Positions 13,704 to 21,189 of a stretch of 21,939 nucleotides of DNA are shown here, in pieces; within the stretch, counting starts at the first letter, position 1, and each line of letters begins with the position of its first letter. The notes under the pieces were generated by a model. It saw only the letters and a list, made by a program, of their open reading frames with translations. It had not been told where the DNA came from and did not search any database. The translations under genes were made by a program, and so were the position numbers. The DNA is from Candidatus Omnitrophota bacterium (GTDB lineage Bacteria > Omnitrophota > Gorgyraeia > Velamenicoccales > Velamenicoccaceae), in assembly GCA_028717105.1 (NCBI GenBank), contig JAQUOM010000016.1, positions 1 through 21,939 on the forward strand. The letters are read 5' to 3'.

Positions 13704-14956
13704 AACCCTTTGCGGGCCTGCACTATAATACTCTTGTTGTGGAGGATGTTGCGCAAGTGGTATGTCCTCCTTACGACATCATTGATGTTCAAAAACAGGA
13801 AGCCTGCTACCAAAAGCACACCTATAATATCATCCGTCTGATCCTGGGCAAGGATTTCGCCGCTGACAGCGATAAAGAGAACAAGTATAGCCGCGCCGCC
13901 GCTTATCTCGAGGAGTGGCTGCGGCGTGATATTCTTGTGCAGGACGGCGAGCGCAGCTTTTATTTTTACGAACAGGCGTTTTCCGTTGAGGGCCGCAAGA
14001 TGAGCCGCCTGGGCATGATGGCCCTGATGCGGTTGGACGAGGACGGCCAGGATCGTTCTGTTTATCCCCACGAACACACCCACACCGCTCCCAAGGAAGA
14101 CCGGCTTAAACTCTTGAAGAGAGTGGAGGCAAATCTTAGTCCCGTTTTTACGGTTTTCTCCGATCCTAAGGCCGAGCTGAAAAACCTGTTTGAGAAACAC
14201 GTGGCTTCGGAAACGCCTCTTTTCGATTTGACGGATGATGAGGGGCAGGGGCATAGGATCTGGCGCGTTTCGGATGAGCCCCTTATCGGTAAGATCAAGG
14301 GGCTGCTGGACGGAAAAGAACTGTTTATCGCCGACGGCCATCATCGTTACGAGGTGGCCAGAATGTTCCGGGACTTCAAACGCAGAGAAGACCCCGCCAA
14401 CTTCAAAGATGCTTATAATTATATCCTGAGTTACCTGACGCCCCTGGAAGACCGGGGGCTTTGTATTTTACCGACACACAGGTTGATTAAAAACGCCGTC
14501 TTTGCGATAGATGCCTTCTCGTCCTGCTTTGATGTTAAGGAAATGCCGTCTAGGGAAGATCTCTTGTCCGCCATGAAGGAGCGTTGTGAAGAGATCGGCG
14601 TTTTCGGCCTTTACAAGGACCACAAGTTTTATCTTCTCAAGCTTTCTGAAAAACGCGCCTGCAACCGGATCATCCAGGAAGGCCCTAAAGAGTACAAGAA
14701 TCTCGATGTGGTTATCCTGCATAAAGTTATCTTCGACCATCTTTGCAAGATCGCCCTGGAAGACATCGCCTATGAGATTGATCTGCCGCGTGCGGTTTCT
14801 CAGGTTGACAGCGGCGCTTTCAGCGCCGTTTTTGTTCTCAATCCGACCAAAATGGAACAGATCCGCGTCCTTGCCCTGGGCGGTCATGTCATGCCGCAGA
14901 AATCGACGTATTTTTATCCGAAGCTCCTCAGCGGACTGGTGATCAACAAATTTTAA
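13691..14956 (+). CDS. DUF1015 family protein
   Basis: This 421-residue protein belongs to the DUF1015 family. It begins with AKIEPFAGLHYN and contains CPPYDII (25-31), PHEHTHTAPKEDRLKLL and the characteristic FIADGHHRYEVA (212-223). The family is widespread and uncharacterised. The conserved GHHR and PHEHT segments suggest a metal- or phosphate-binding active site, but that is inference. No signal peptide or membrane segment is seen, so it is likely cytoplasmic. The start lies inside the VanZ-like gene, with AGGAGG about 12 bases upstream. accD begins three bases after the stop. Confidence 0.88.
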   Translation: MAKIEPFAGLHYNTLVVEDVAQVVCPPYDIIDVQKQEACYQKHTYNIIRLILGKDFAADSDKENKYSRAAAYLEEWLRRDILVQDGERSFYFYEQAFSVEGRKMSRLGMMALMRLDEDGQDRSVYPHEHTHTAPKEDRLKLLKRVEANLSPVFTVFSDPKAELKNLFEKHVASETPLFDLTDDEGQGHRIWRVSDEPLIGKIKGLLDGKELFIADGHHRYEVARMFRDFKRREDPANFKDAYNYILSYLTPLEDRGLCILPTHRLIKNAVFAIDAFSSCFDVKEMPSREDLLSAMKERCEEIGVFGLYKDHKFYLLKLSEKRACNRIIQEGPKEYKNLDVVILHKVIFDHLCKIALEDIAYEIDLPRAVSQVDSGAFSAVFVLNPTKMEQIRVLALGGHVMPQKSTYFYPKLLSGLVINKF

Positions 14957-14959
14957 ACC

Positions 14960-15799
14960 ATGGCTCTTTTCAGCAAACCGAAATATACGGTCGTCAAGAT
15001 CCGCAAAAGAGAGATCCCCGAAGGGCTGTGGACAAAGTGCCAGGAGTGCGGGGAGCCGATTTACAAAAAGACGCTGGAGGAAAATCTTAAGGTTTGCCCG
15101 AAGTGTCACTATCATTTTACGATGACGGCCCCGGAGAGGTTGGAGATGATCGTGGATGCGGATTCGTTCAAGGAATTCGACCGGGACATGGAAAGTACGG
15201 ACCCCCTGGAATTCCGCGGCATCAAGTCCTACAAGCAGAAGATGACCGAGGACCAGAAGGCAACGTCTTTGAAGGAAGCCGTGATGACGGGCGAGGGGGA
15301 GATTTTTGGAAAAAGAGCCGTCGTCGCCATTACCGATTCGCGCTTTATCATGGGGTCCATGGGCGCTGTCGTCGGGGAAAAAATCACGCGGGCGATCGAG
15401 TCTTCCATCGAGAAACGCCTGCCCCTGATCATTGTTTCCGGTTCGGGCGGCGGCGCCAGGATGTACGAGGGGATTTTCAGCCTGATGCAGATGGCCAAGA
15501 CATCCGCGGCCCTGAGGCGCCATCACGAGGCGGGACTGTTATATCTTTCCGTCTTGACCAATCCGACGATGGGAGGGGTCATGGCGTCGTTTGCGGGATT
15601 GGGGGACATTATCCTGGCTGAGCCAAAAGCCCTGATCGGTTTTGCGGGCCCCCGCGTGATCGAACAGACGACAAGGCAGAAACTGCCGCCGGGGTTTCAG
15701 CGTTCCGAATTCATGCTGGAGCGGGGGCTCCTGGATATGATCGTCCACCGCAAAAACCTCAAAGAGACGCTTCACCAGCTCATCGATTATTGTAGTTGA
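14960..15799 (+). CDS. accD: acetyl-CoA carboxylase carboxyltransferase subunit beta
   Basis: AccD transfers carboxyl from carboxybiotin to acetyl-CoA, with AccA, to make malonyl-CoA for fatty-acid synthesis. It has 279 residues, a normal length. The N-terminal zinc ribbon uses C27, C30, C46 and C49 (TKCQEC, VCPKC). The carboxyltransferase core has SGSGGGARMYEG, LTNPTMGGVMASFAGLGD, and AEPKALIGFAGPRVIEQT. No accA is adjacent. There is no clear ribosome site before the ATG, so translation is probably coupled to the DUF1015 gene three bases upstream. Its TGA is part of the -35 element of the next transcription unit. Confidence 0.96.
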   Translation: MALFSKPKYTVVKIRKREIPEGLWTKCQECGEPIYKKTLEENLKVCPKCHYHFTMTAPERLEMIVDADSFKEFDRDMESTDPLEFRGIKSYKQKMTEDQKATSLKEAVMTGEGEIFGKRAVVAITDSRFIMGSMGAVVGEKITRAIESSIEKRLPLIIVSGSGGGARMYEGIFSLMQMAKTSAALRRHHEAGLLYLSVLTNPTMGGVMASFAGLGDIILAEPKALIGFAGPRVIEQTTRQKLPPGFQRSEFMLERGLLDMIVHRKNLKETLHQLIDYCS

Positions 15800-15825
15800 C
15801 ATCACAAAGGCCTTTGTGTTAACAT
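15796..15825 (+). promoter_or_regulatory. promoter for the ABC-ATPase/GGDEF operon
   Basis: TTGACA (15796-15801), overlapping the accD stop, is followed after 18 bases by TAACAT (15820-15825), the same -10 hexamer as at the hrcA promoter. A weaker alternative, TTGACG-N17-TTAACT, lies at 15851-15879. Confidence 0.5.
15803..15818. promoter_or_regulatory. 16-bp perfect palindrome between -35 and -10 (candidate operator)
   Basis: CACAAAGGCCTTTGTG is a perfect, loopless palindrome that fills almost the whole spacer of the TTGACA/TAACAT promoter. A symmetric site here would let a dimeric repressor block RNA polymerase. The cognate regulator is not evident in the window. Confidence 0.55.
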
Positions 15826-15872
15826 TTTAAAATTCCGTGCTTTTTAAAAGTTGACGCATGCATGCGCAGGCA

Positions 15873-15911
15873 TTTAACTCGTTAACCCGCAACTCGTTAA
15901 CTCATTAACTC
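15873..15911. repeat. direct array of five degenerate NNTAACTC units
   Basis: Units start at 15873, 15881, 15889, 15896 and 15904: four of 8 bp and one (GCAACTC) of 7 bp, one carrying TAACCC. The array ends 12 bases before the ABC-ATPase start codon. Unlike the other two arrays it has no inverted partner nearby. Confidence 0.7.
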
Positions 15912-15923
15912 GCGATAGGGACT

Positions 15924-17027
15924 ATGGCCCAAGTCAGCCTGAGAAACGTCAGTAAGATCTACGCTGGAAACGCGCGCGCCGTCGACCGCATTAATTTGGG
16001 GATCGAAAACAAGGAGTTTCTCGTCCTTGTCGGGCCGTCGGGTTGCGGAAAGTCAACGACCCTGCGGATGATCGCAGGCCTCGAGGAAGTTTCTGAAGGA
16101 CAGATTTATATCGCTGACCGGCTTGTCAACGATATTCCCGCCAAAGACCGTGATATTGCCATGGTTTTCCAGAATTACGCGCTTTATCCCCATATGACGG
16201 TTTTCGAAAATATGGCCTTCGGCCTGATGCTCAGGAAGTATCCCAAGTCAGAGATCGTGCGCCGCGTGAATGAGGCGGCGGAGATCCTGGGGATCAAACA
16301 TTACCTGGAACGCAAGCCCAGGGAGTTGTCCGGCGGAGAGCGCCAGCGGGTGGCTGTAGGGCGCGCCATCGTTCGTAAGCCGACTGTTTTTCTTTTCGAT
16401 GAACCCTTAAGCAACCTGGACGCCAAGCTGCGTGTCCAGATGCGTACGGAGATCCACAAGCTGCATATTCGTTTGCAGACGACCATGATCTATGTGACCC
16501 ATGACCAGACGGAGGCTATGACCATGGGGGACAGGATTGCCGTCATGAAGGACGGCGTCGTTCAGCAGATCGCCGACCCCATCACGATCTATGATAAGCC
16601 CGTCAATAAATTTGTCGCCAGTTTTATCGGCTCGCCGCCCATGAATTTTATGACCGGCAGGGTCGTCAAGGCAGAGGGGCGCCTCTATTTTGATGAAGGC
16701 AATTTCCGCGTCCGGATCGTCAAGGAGATGGAATCGAGCCTCGCGCCTTCTATCGGCCGCGATGTCATTTTCGGTATTCGCGCCGAAGACGTCTATGATA
16801 AGCTTTTTGTGTCCGAAGCCCCCGCAGAGAACGTCGTGCGCGTCATCTGCGAGGTGGTTGAGCCCATGGGTTCCGAAGTCTATCTTTATCTCAACACGGG
16901 CAAACATAATTTCATCGCTCGTGTCGGGGCCCATGACAGGCCTGCGGTCAATGCCGATATGGATCTTGTTTTCGACATGAGCAAGGTCCATTTCTTTAAC
17001 GCAGACACAGAAAAGACCATTGTTTAA
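15924..17027 (+). CDS. ABC transporter ATP-binding protein, MalK/UgpC/MsmX family
   Basis: This 367-residue protein is the nucleotide-binding subunit type that powers carbohydrate or glycerol-3-phosphate importers. Walker A GPSGCGKST is at 37-45, Q-loop Q83 is in VFQNYALYPHMTV, the signature LSGGE is at 135-139, Walker B VFLFDEP at 155-161, and the H-loop THD has H193. The C-terminal regulatory TOBE/OB region (about 240-367) begins with GSPPMNFM, as in MalK, UgpC and MsmX. No permease or binding-protein gene is next to it, so it may serve several importers in trans as MsmX does. The ATG follows AGGG about five bases away. Its 3' end overlaps the start of the first GGDEF gene by eight bases. 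Confidence 0.92.
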   Translation: MAQVSLRNVSKIYAGNARAVDRINLGIENKEFLVLVGPSGCGKSTTLRMIAGLEEVSEGQIYIADRLVNDIPAKDRDIAMVFQNYALYPHMTVFENMAFGLMLRKYPKSEIVRRVNEAAEILGIKHYLERKPRELSGGERQRVAVGRAIVRKPTVFLFDEPLSNLDAKLRVQMRTEIHKLHIRLQTTMIYVTHDQTEAMTMGDRIAVMKDGVVQQIADPITIYDKPVNKFVASFIGSPPMNFMTGRVVKAEGRLYFDEGNFRVRIVKEMESSLAPSIGRDVIFGIRAEDVYDKLFVSEAPAENVVRVICEVVEPMGSEVYLYLNTGKHNFIARVGAHDRPAVNADMDLVFDMSKVHFFNADTEKTIV

Positions 17028-18303
17028 ATTCGGCAAGTCTTTCTTGATCTTCGTCTTTATTTCCCTCCTCGCCGCCCTCGGCCTGATGTTCTTCTTTTTA
17101 TTAACGGGTTTTGCGCGATATTTTGTTCTGCTGGTTGGCGCCTATCTTGTCTTGTCTTTCGGTTTGCTGTTCTATTTCCAGAATGGACGTTCCTTCCTGA
17201 CACGCCTGAATTTAAAAAAAGAAGAAGTCCTGGAAGCTTTTAATATCACCGAGCAGGAGATCATCCGGCTCCAGGGCTTGCGTGTTTCGCTGGGGAAGAA
17301 GATCAAGAGTTACGAACGCCTGGAAAAATTCACCCAGGGCCTGAACAATGAAGTTTCTCTGGACCGCATTTGCGACCTCATTGCCGGCGAGCTCTTCGAA
17401 CTTTTTGATGCGCGCGGCAATGTCCTTCTCTATTTGGTCAATCCCGCCAGCCACAAATTGGAGTTGCGGGCCATTAAAAAGGAGGATGCAGCGATCCGCA
17501 TCCGGGAAAAGGCCGGAGATATCTTCGATATGTGGGTGTTGCGCCATAACCAGCCGCTTCTTATCGAGTCGGCCGCGAGCGATTTCCGTTTTGACCCGGA
17601 ACGGATCAAGGATGAGATCCGCCGCCCCGTGGAATCATTGATGGCCATACCCTTAGAGACGACGGAGTCCCGGACCCTGGGGATATTGAGGATCGATGCC
17701 GCCGCGCCGCACGAATACTCCTCGGATGACCTGCGTTTGCTTTCCGTCATCGGCGATATCGCAAGGCTCGCCATCGAGAATGCCGTGTATTTCGCCCAAA
17801 TGCAGAACCTGTCCATCACCGACGGGTTGACGGGGATTTATTTGAGACGTTATGCGATCGACAGGCTCAAAGAAGAATTCCTTCGCGCCCGGCACGGGTC
17901 GTCCTGCGTTTCCTTTGTCATGGTCGATATCGATCATTTTAAAACCATCAACGATACATACGGCCACATGGCGGGCGATGCGGTCTTAAAAAAAATAGCC
18001 CAATGGCTCCACAGTTCGTTTAATTTTCCTGGCCAGCTTGTGTTTCGTTACGGCGGAGAAGAGTTCGGCGTGATCCTGCCGGGAGTGCTCAAGAAAGAGG
18101 CGGCGCGCCTTGCAGATGGGTTTCGGCGATCGCTCAGCGAGAAAGACGTGAGCCTGCGGCGGGAAAAGATCGCGGTCCGTATCTCGGCGGGCGTGGCGAC
18201 TTTTCCCGACGACGTTGACGATGAAAGAGGCCTGATCCAAGCCGCTGATGAGGCATTGTTAAAAGCAAAACGCGCAGGGAGGGACAAGGTATGCCCGTCT
18301 TAG
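17020..18303 (+). CDS. membrane diguanylate cyclase with GAF and GGDEF domains
   Basis: This 427-residue protein probably makes cyclic di-GMP from two GTP. Two membrane helices lie at about 8-28 and 33-53. A coiled linker (about 65-105) and a GAF-like sensor domain (about 110-258) follow. The GGDEF domain (about 263-425) contains DGLTGIYLRR, MVDIDHFKTINDTYGH and the active-site GGEEF at 345-349. The residues expected at the inhibitory I-site (about 336-339, FPGQ) are not RxxD, so product feedback at that site is unlikely. The start is TTG 17020, eight bases inside the ABC-ATPase gene. No upstream ATG is in frame and the next ATG would cut into the first helix, so coupled TTG initiation is most likely. 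It overlaps the second GGDEF gene by 13 bases. Confidence 0.88.
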   Translation: MFKFGKSFLIFVFISLLAALGLMFFFLLTGFARYFVLLVGAYLVLSFGLLFYFQNGRSFLTRLNLKKEEVLEAFNITEQEIIRLQGLRVSLGKKIKSYERLEKFTQGLNNEVSLDRICDLIAGELFELFDARGNVLLYLVNPASHKLELRAIKKEDAAIRIREKAGDIFDMWVLRHNQPLLIESAASDFRFDPERIKDEIRRPVESLMAIPLETTESRTLGILRIDAAAPHEYSSDDLRLLSVIGDIARLAIENAVYFAQMQNLSITDGLTGIYLRRYAIDRLKEEFLRARHGSSCVSFVMVDIDHFKTINDTYGHMAGDAVLKKIAQWLHSSFNFPGQLVFRYGGEEFGVILPGVLKKEAARLADGFRRSLSEKDVSLRREKIAVRISAGVATFPDDVDDERGLIQAADEALLKAKRAGRDKVCPS

Positions 18304-19316
18304 CCCTTTTTCTTTTTCCGGTTTTGGCCGCATGCGCCTGGGCATGTCTTACGAAGATCATGTCCCGGGACCGTGCCCAGAAGGAATCGGACCTGGCGTC
18401 CCTGGCAGCTTCTTTACAGCAGACATTGACGTCCAAGAGGGATATCGAAAAAGAGATCCTTGCCTTGAGCACAGTTTTGTCCCGGACCTTAAAAATGTAT
18501 GAGGCGGCCCGTGATATCTGCGCGACCCTGGATGAGAGCAAGCTCCTGGAACGTTTCAAGGACGATCTTAAAAAGTTGATTAATTATGAGGAGTGCCGTT
18601 TTGTAAGCGCCGAAGAGGCGCAACAGCCGCAGGCATCTATCCAGGCCGAAGATCTTTTGCTGCCTCTGGCAGTCCAGGATATGCATTTCGGGCATCTTCT
18701 TGTCCGCGGCGTCTCCGGCGAGGACCGTCCTTATTTGGGGATCCTGGCCAGGCATTTTGCGCTGGGCCTCAAGCGTTCCAAGCTTTACCGGATGACGCAG
18801 GAGCTGGCGATCACCGACAGCCTGACCGGCCTTTACACCCGCCGTTATGCCATGGAACGCCTCGAAGAAGAGTTGAAGCGTTCACGCGCGCAGGGGACGC
18901 CTTTGTCTTTCTTTATGATCGATGCGGATGATTTTAAGGAGTGTAACGACCGTTACGGCCATTTGGTCGGCGATATGGTTTTAACGGAGATCAGCCGTCA
19001 CATCAGGGACAATGTCCGCGAGATCGATATGTTGGCGCGGTTCGGCGGGGAAGAATTCATGGTTTTTGCTCCCCGGACAAACAAGGAGAGCGCGCTCTCG
19101 ATCGCCGAGCGTATTCGCCGCAGCATCGCGGAAACCGTGGTTCACGCCTACGATGAACATCTCAAGGCGACGGTTTCGATCGGTCTGGCCGCCTTCCCGC
19201 AGGACGCAGAAAAGCTGGAGGACCTCATCGGTAAAGCGGATTGGGCTCTCTATCAGGCAAAAAAACAGGGGAAAAACCGCGTCGTTGTCTTCGGTGCCTT
19301 CCAGGAATCCCGTTAG
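18291..19316 (+). CDS. membrane-anchored diguanylate cyclase (GGDEF)
   Basis: This 341-residue protein has one N-terminal membrane anchor (about 3-22), a coiled coil (about 27-75), and a short degenerate GAF-like region (about 70-165). The GGDEF domain (about 170-337) shows DSLTGLYTRRYAMERL, MIDADDFKECNDRYGH and active-site GGEEF (252-256). REID at 243-246, five residues before GGEEF, is a proper RxxD I-site, unlike the preceding paralog, so this enzyme is expected to be feedback-inhibited by cyclic di-GMP. AGGGAGGG at 18276-18283 sits seven bases before the ATG. The two cyclases share the same architecture and look like a tandem duplication that diverged. Confidence 0.9.
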   Translation: MPVLALFLFPVLAACAWACLTKIMSRDRAQKESDLASLAASLQQTLTSKRDIEKEILALSTVLSRTLKMYEAARDICATLDESKLLERFKDDLKKLINYEECRFVSAEEAQQPQASIQAEDLLLPLAVQDMHFGHLLVRGVSGEDRPYLGILARHFALGLKRSKLYRMTQELAITDSLTGLYTRRYAMERLEEELKRSRAQGTPLSFFMIDADDFKECNDRYGHLVGDMVLTEISRHIRDNVREIDMLARFGGEEFMVFAPRTNKESALSIAERIRRSIAETVVHAYDEHLKATVSIGLAAFPQDAEKLEDLIGKADWALYQAKKQGKNRVVVFGAFQESR

Positions 19317-19336
19317 CCTTGCGCCGAGGTGTTTTT

Positions 19337-19411
19337 ATGAGAGTTATATGCCGCGACCTGCGGCGTTTCATTTGCAGGGAAGCCGGACATGCCGGAGGCC
19401 TGACGGGATGA
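19337..19411 (+). CDS. possible 24-residue leader ORF before the CPBP gene
   Basis: The ATG at 19337 follows GAGG at 19326-19329 by seven bases and reads MRVICRDLRRFICREAGHAG plus four residues to a TGA whose ATGA overlaps the CPBP start at 19408. The arginine- and cysteine-rich product resembles no family I recognise. It may act only through translational coupling, or be a chance frame in the 91-base gap. Confidence 0.25.
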   Translation: MRVICRDLRRFICREAGHAGGLTG

Positions 19412-20178
19412 ATCATTGTCCTTGGACCATCAAAGATGTGTTTGTCGTCTTCGTTTATGCGGTGGCGCTCTATTTCGTGATCAGTTTTTGGGGAGCGGCG
19501 CTCTATTTTCTTGCGGCTTTTGTGACGGGTCATTCCCGGCAGGCCCCGGGGATTTATCTTCATTTTGTCCGTCAAAACTCGGATTTTCTGACTGTCCTTC
19601 TTTTTTACGGCGTTCTTTTGGCTGCCGTCAAAATCAAGATTTTTAATAAGTATCGCATCAGTCTCCTGGCTTATTTTGTCAATAGAGAGCATCTGCTCAG
19701 GGATATATCGCTGGGCGTGAAGACATACCTGCGATTTATCCTTGTTTTCTTGTCCGGGATCATCCTGGTTGTCCTGGCGGCCAAGGTCTGGGATATCGTG
19801 TTCGGCGGCCATGCCCTGGAGTCTGTGAACTTGTTTTTTGCGGCCACGGAAATAGAGAATGTTACGGCACAGAAACGCCAGGTCGGGTTGTCCGGTTTTT
19901 TGATCGTTTTTCTCCTGGGGCCTTTTCTTGAAGAGATCTTTTTCAGGGGGTGCCTGTATCGGGCCCTGCGCCGTCGCATGAATATGCTTTATGCCATTGT
20001 CCTGAGCAGTTTTATCTTTGCGTTGATGCACGGTTATTTTTTCCTGTTTTTCTACGTTTTCCTGGTCGGATTGGTGCTGGCATATCTCTACGAAAAGACA
20101 GAGGCCCTCGTGGCCCCCTTAAGCTTCCACATGCTTAACAATCTTTTCGTCATCTTTTTATTCCTCCTGGGTTTTTAA
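19408..20178 (+). CDS. CPBP-family intramembrane metalloprotease (CAAX/Abi type)
   Basis: This 256-residue integral membrane protein has about seven hydrophobic segments. The three CPBP motifs are present: EEIFFRG with E175/E176 and R180, FALMH with H208, and HMLNN with H241 and N245. These residues form the membrane-embedded metal site of Rce1-like proteases, so catalysis looks possible. Substrates are unknown; bacterial members act in peptide maturation, self-immunity or signalling. The frame is open far upstream, but that part only shadows the GGDEF gene. ATG 19408 has GGAGG at 19394-19398 and begins just before the first membrane segment. Confidence 0.88.
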   Translation: MNHCPWTIKDVFVVFVYAVALYFVISFWGAALYFLAAFVTGHSRQAPGIYLHFVRQNSDFLTVLLFYGVLLAAVKIKIFNKYRISLLAYFVNREHLLRDISLGVKTYLRFILVFLSGIILVVLAAKVWDIVFGGHALESVNLFFAATEIENVTAQKRQVGLSGFLIVFLLGPFLEEIFFRGCLYRALRRRMNMLYAIVLSSFIFALMHGYFFLFFYVFLVGLVLAYLYEKTEALVAPLSFHMLNNLFVIFLFLLGF

Positions 20179-20187
20179 CACAAATCC

Positions 20188-20216
20188 TTGCAAGTTTCCA
20201 TAAGTTCAGTTAAAAT
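20188..20216 (+). promoter_or_regulatory. promoter of the ROK kinase-lptD operon
   Basis: TTGCAA (20188-20193) and TAAAAT (20211-20216) are separated by 17 bases. The ROK start codon follows 43 bases after the -10. The -10 matches five of six consensus positions and the -35 four of six. Confidence 0.5.
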
Positions 20217-20259
20217 AACAGCTTAATTGCCTGTAAGATCGTTTTTACTATATGATTCT

Positions 20260-21189
20260 ATGAAAAAAGCATATTATTTCGGGGTGGACGTCGGTGGAAC
20301 GTTTACGAAGGCTGCCCTTGTGGATGCCGCTGGGAAGATTTTGAGCCGGATTCAGGTCTCATCGGCCGGTTTTAACAATAAGGCTTATTTTGCCGAAACG
20401 CTTTATCGTGCCGTCCTGAGGCTGGCGCTTGAGGCACGCATCCCTTTGCGGAGCGTCAGGGGCATGGGGATCGGCTTGCCGGGCCCGGTTGATGCTCAAC
20501 GAGGCATTATTTTGAGTTTGACGAATATTCGCGGATGGAGCCATTTTTCTCTCGTCCGGTTTTTGAAAGGGCGGGTGCCTTTTCCCGTTTTTATCGAGAA
20601 CGATGCCAATTGTATGGCGCTGGCCGAATCGAGGATTGGCGCTGCCAAGGGGGCGTCTTTTGCGCTTTGTTTGACCCTTGGGACCGGGGTGGGGGGTGGA
20701 TTGATCCTGGACCGCGAGATCTATCGCGGCCCTTTTTTCTTAGGGGGCGAAGTAGGGCATATGCCTCTTGACGCCCATGGCCCTGTTTGTGAATGCGGAG
20801 GAACGGGATGTCTGGAGAGGTATGTCGGCAATCAGGCGATCGCCGCGCGCGCCAGGAAGGTCTTCGGAAGAGATGTCCGATTGGAAGATATGAGCCGCAT
20901 GGCCCGTTCAGGCGACAGGAGAGCAGGCAAGGTCTGGAAAGATGTGGCGCTTCACCTGGCGCTGGCGATCGGCGGGTTGATGAACGTGTTAGGGCCGGAG
21001 GTGGTCGTGATCGGAGGCGGCGTCGCCCAGGCGGGTCCGGCGCTTCTGACGCCCTTGAGGGCCTATGTCAAAAAATATGCGATGCGTCACCTGAAAGCAA
21101 AAGTCAAGATCACGGCGGCAGCCCTTGGAAACGATGCCGGACTTCTTGGGGCGGCCCTTTTGGCCAAAGAAAAGCTGGGACAGAAATGA
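20260..21189 (+). CDS. ROK-family sugar kinase (glucokinase-like)
   Basis: This 309-residue ATP-dependent sugar kinase has the N-terminal phosphate loop VDVGGTFTKAAL (9-20), the catalytic aspartate in ENDANC (D115), LGTGVGGGLI (140-149), GGEVGHMPL with H167, and the ROK zinc motif CECGGTGCLE with C177, C179 and C184, then LGNDAGLLGAALLA near the end. There is no N-terminal winged helix, so it is an enzyme rather than a ROK repressor. The substrate could be glucose or an N-acetyl hexosamine, and the sequence does not settle it. A longer frame from TTG 20227 exists, but ATG 20260 fits the family N-terminus, although neither has a strong ribosome site. The stop overlaps the lptD start (ATGA). 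Confidence 0.92.
   Translation: MKKAYYFGVDVGGTFTKAALVDAAGKILSRIQVSSAGFNNKAYFAETLYRAVLRLALEARIPLRSVRGMGIGLPGPVDAQRGIILSLTNIRGWSHFSLVRFLKGRVPFPVFIENDANCMALAESRIGAAKGASFALCLTLGTGVGGGLILDREIYRGPFFLGGEVGHMPLDAHGPVCECGGTGCLERYVGNQAIAARARKVFGRDVRLEDMSRMARSGDRRAGKVWKDVALHLALAIGGLMNVLGPEVVVIGGGVAQAGPALLTPLRAYVKKYAMRHLKAKVKITAAALGNDAGLLGAALLAKEKLGQK

Noticed and set aside
14468..15526. Long antisense frame of 352 residues opposite the DUF1015 and accD genes
   Set aside because: It crosses two well-supported genes on the other strand, has no recognisable motif or ribosome site, and is typical shadow coding in this moderate-GC sequence.
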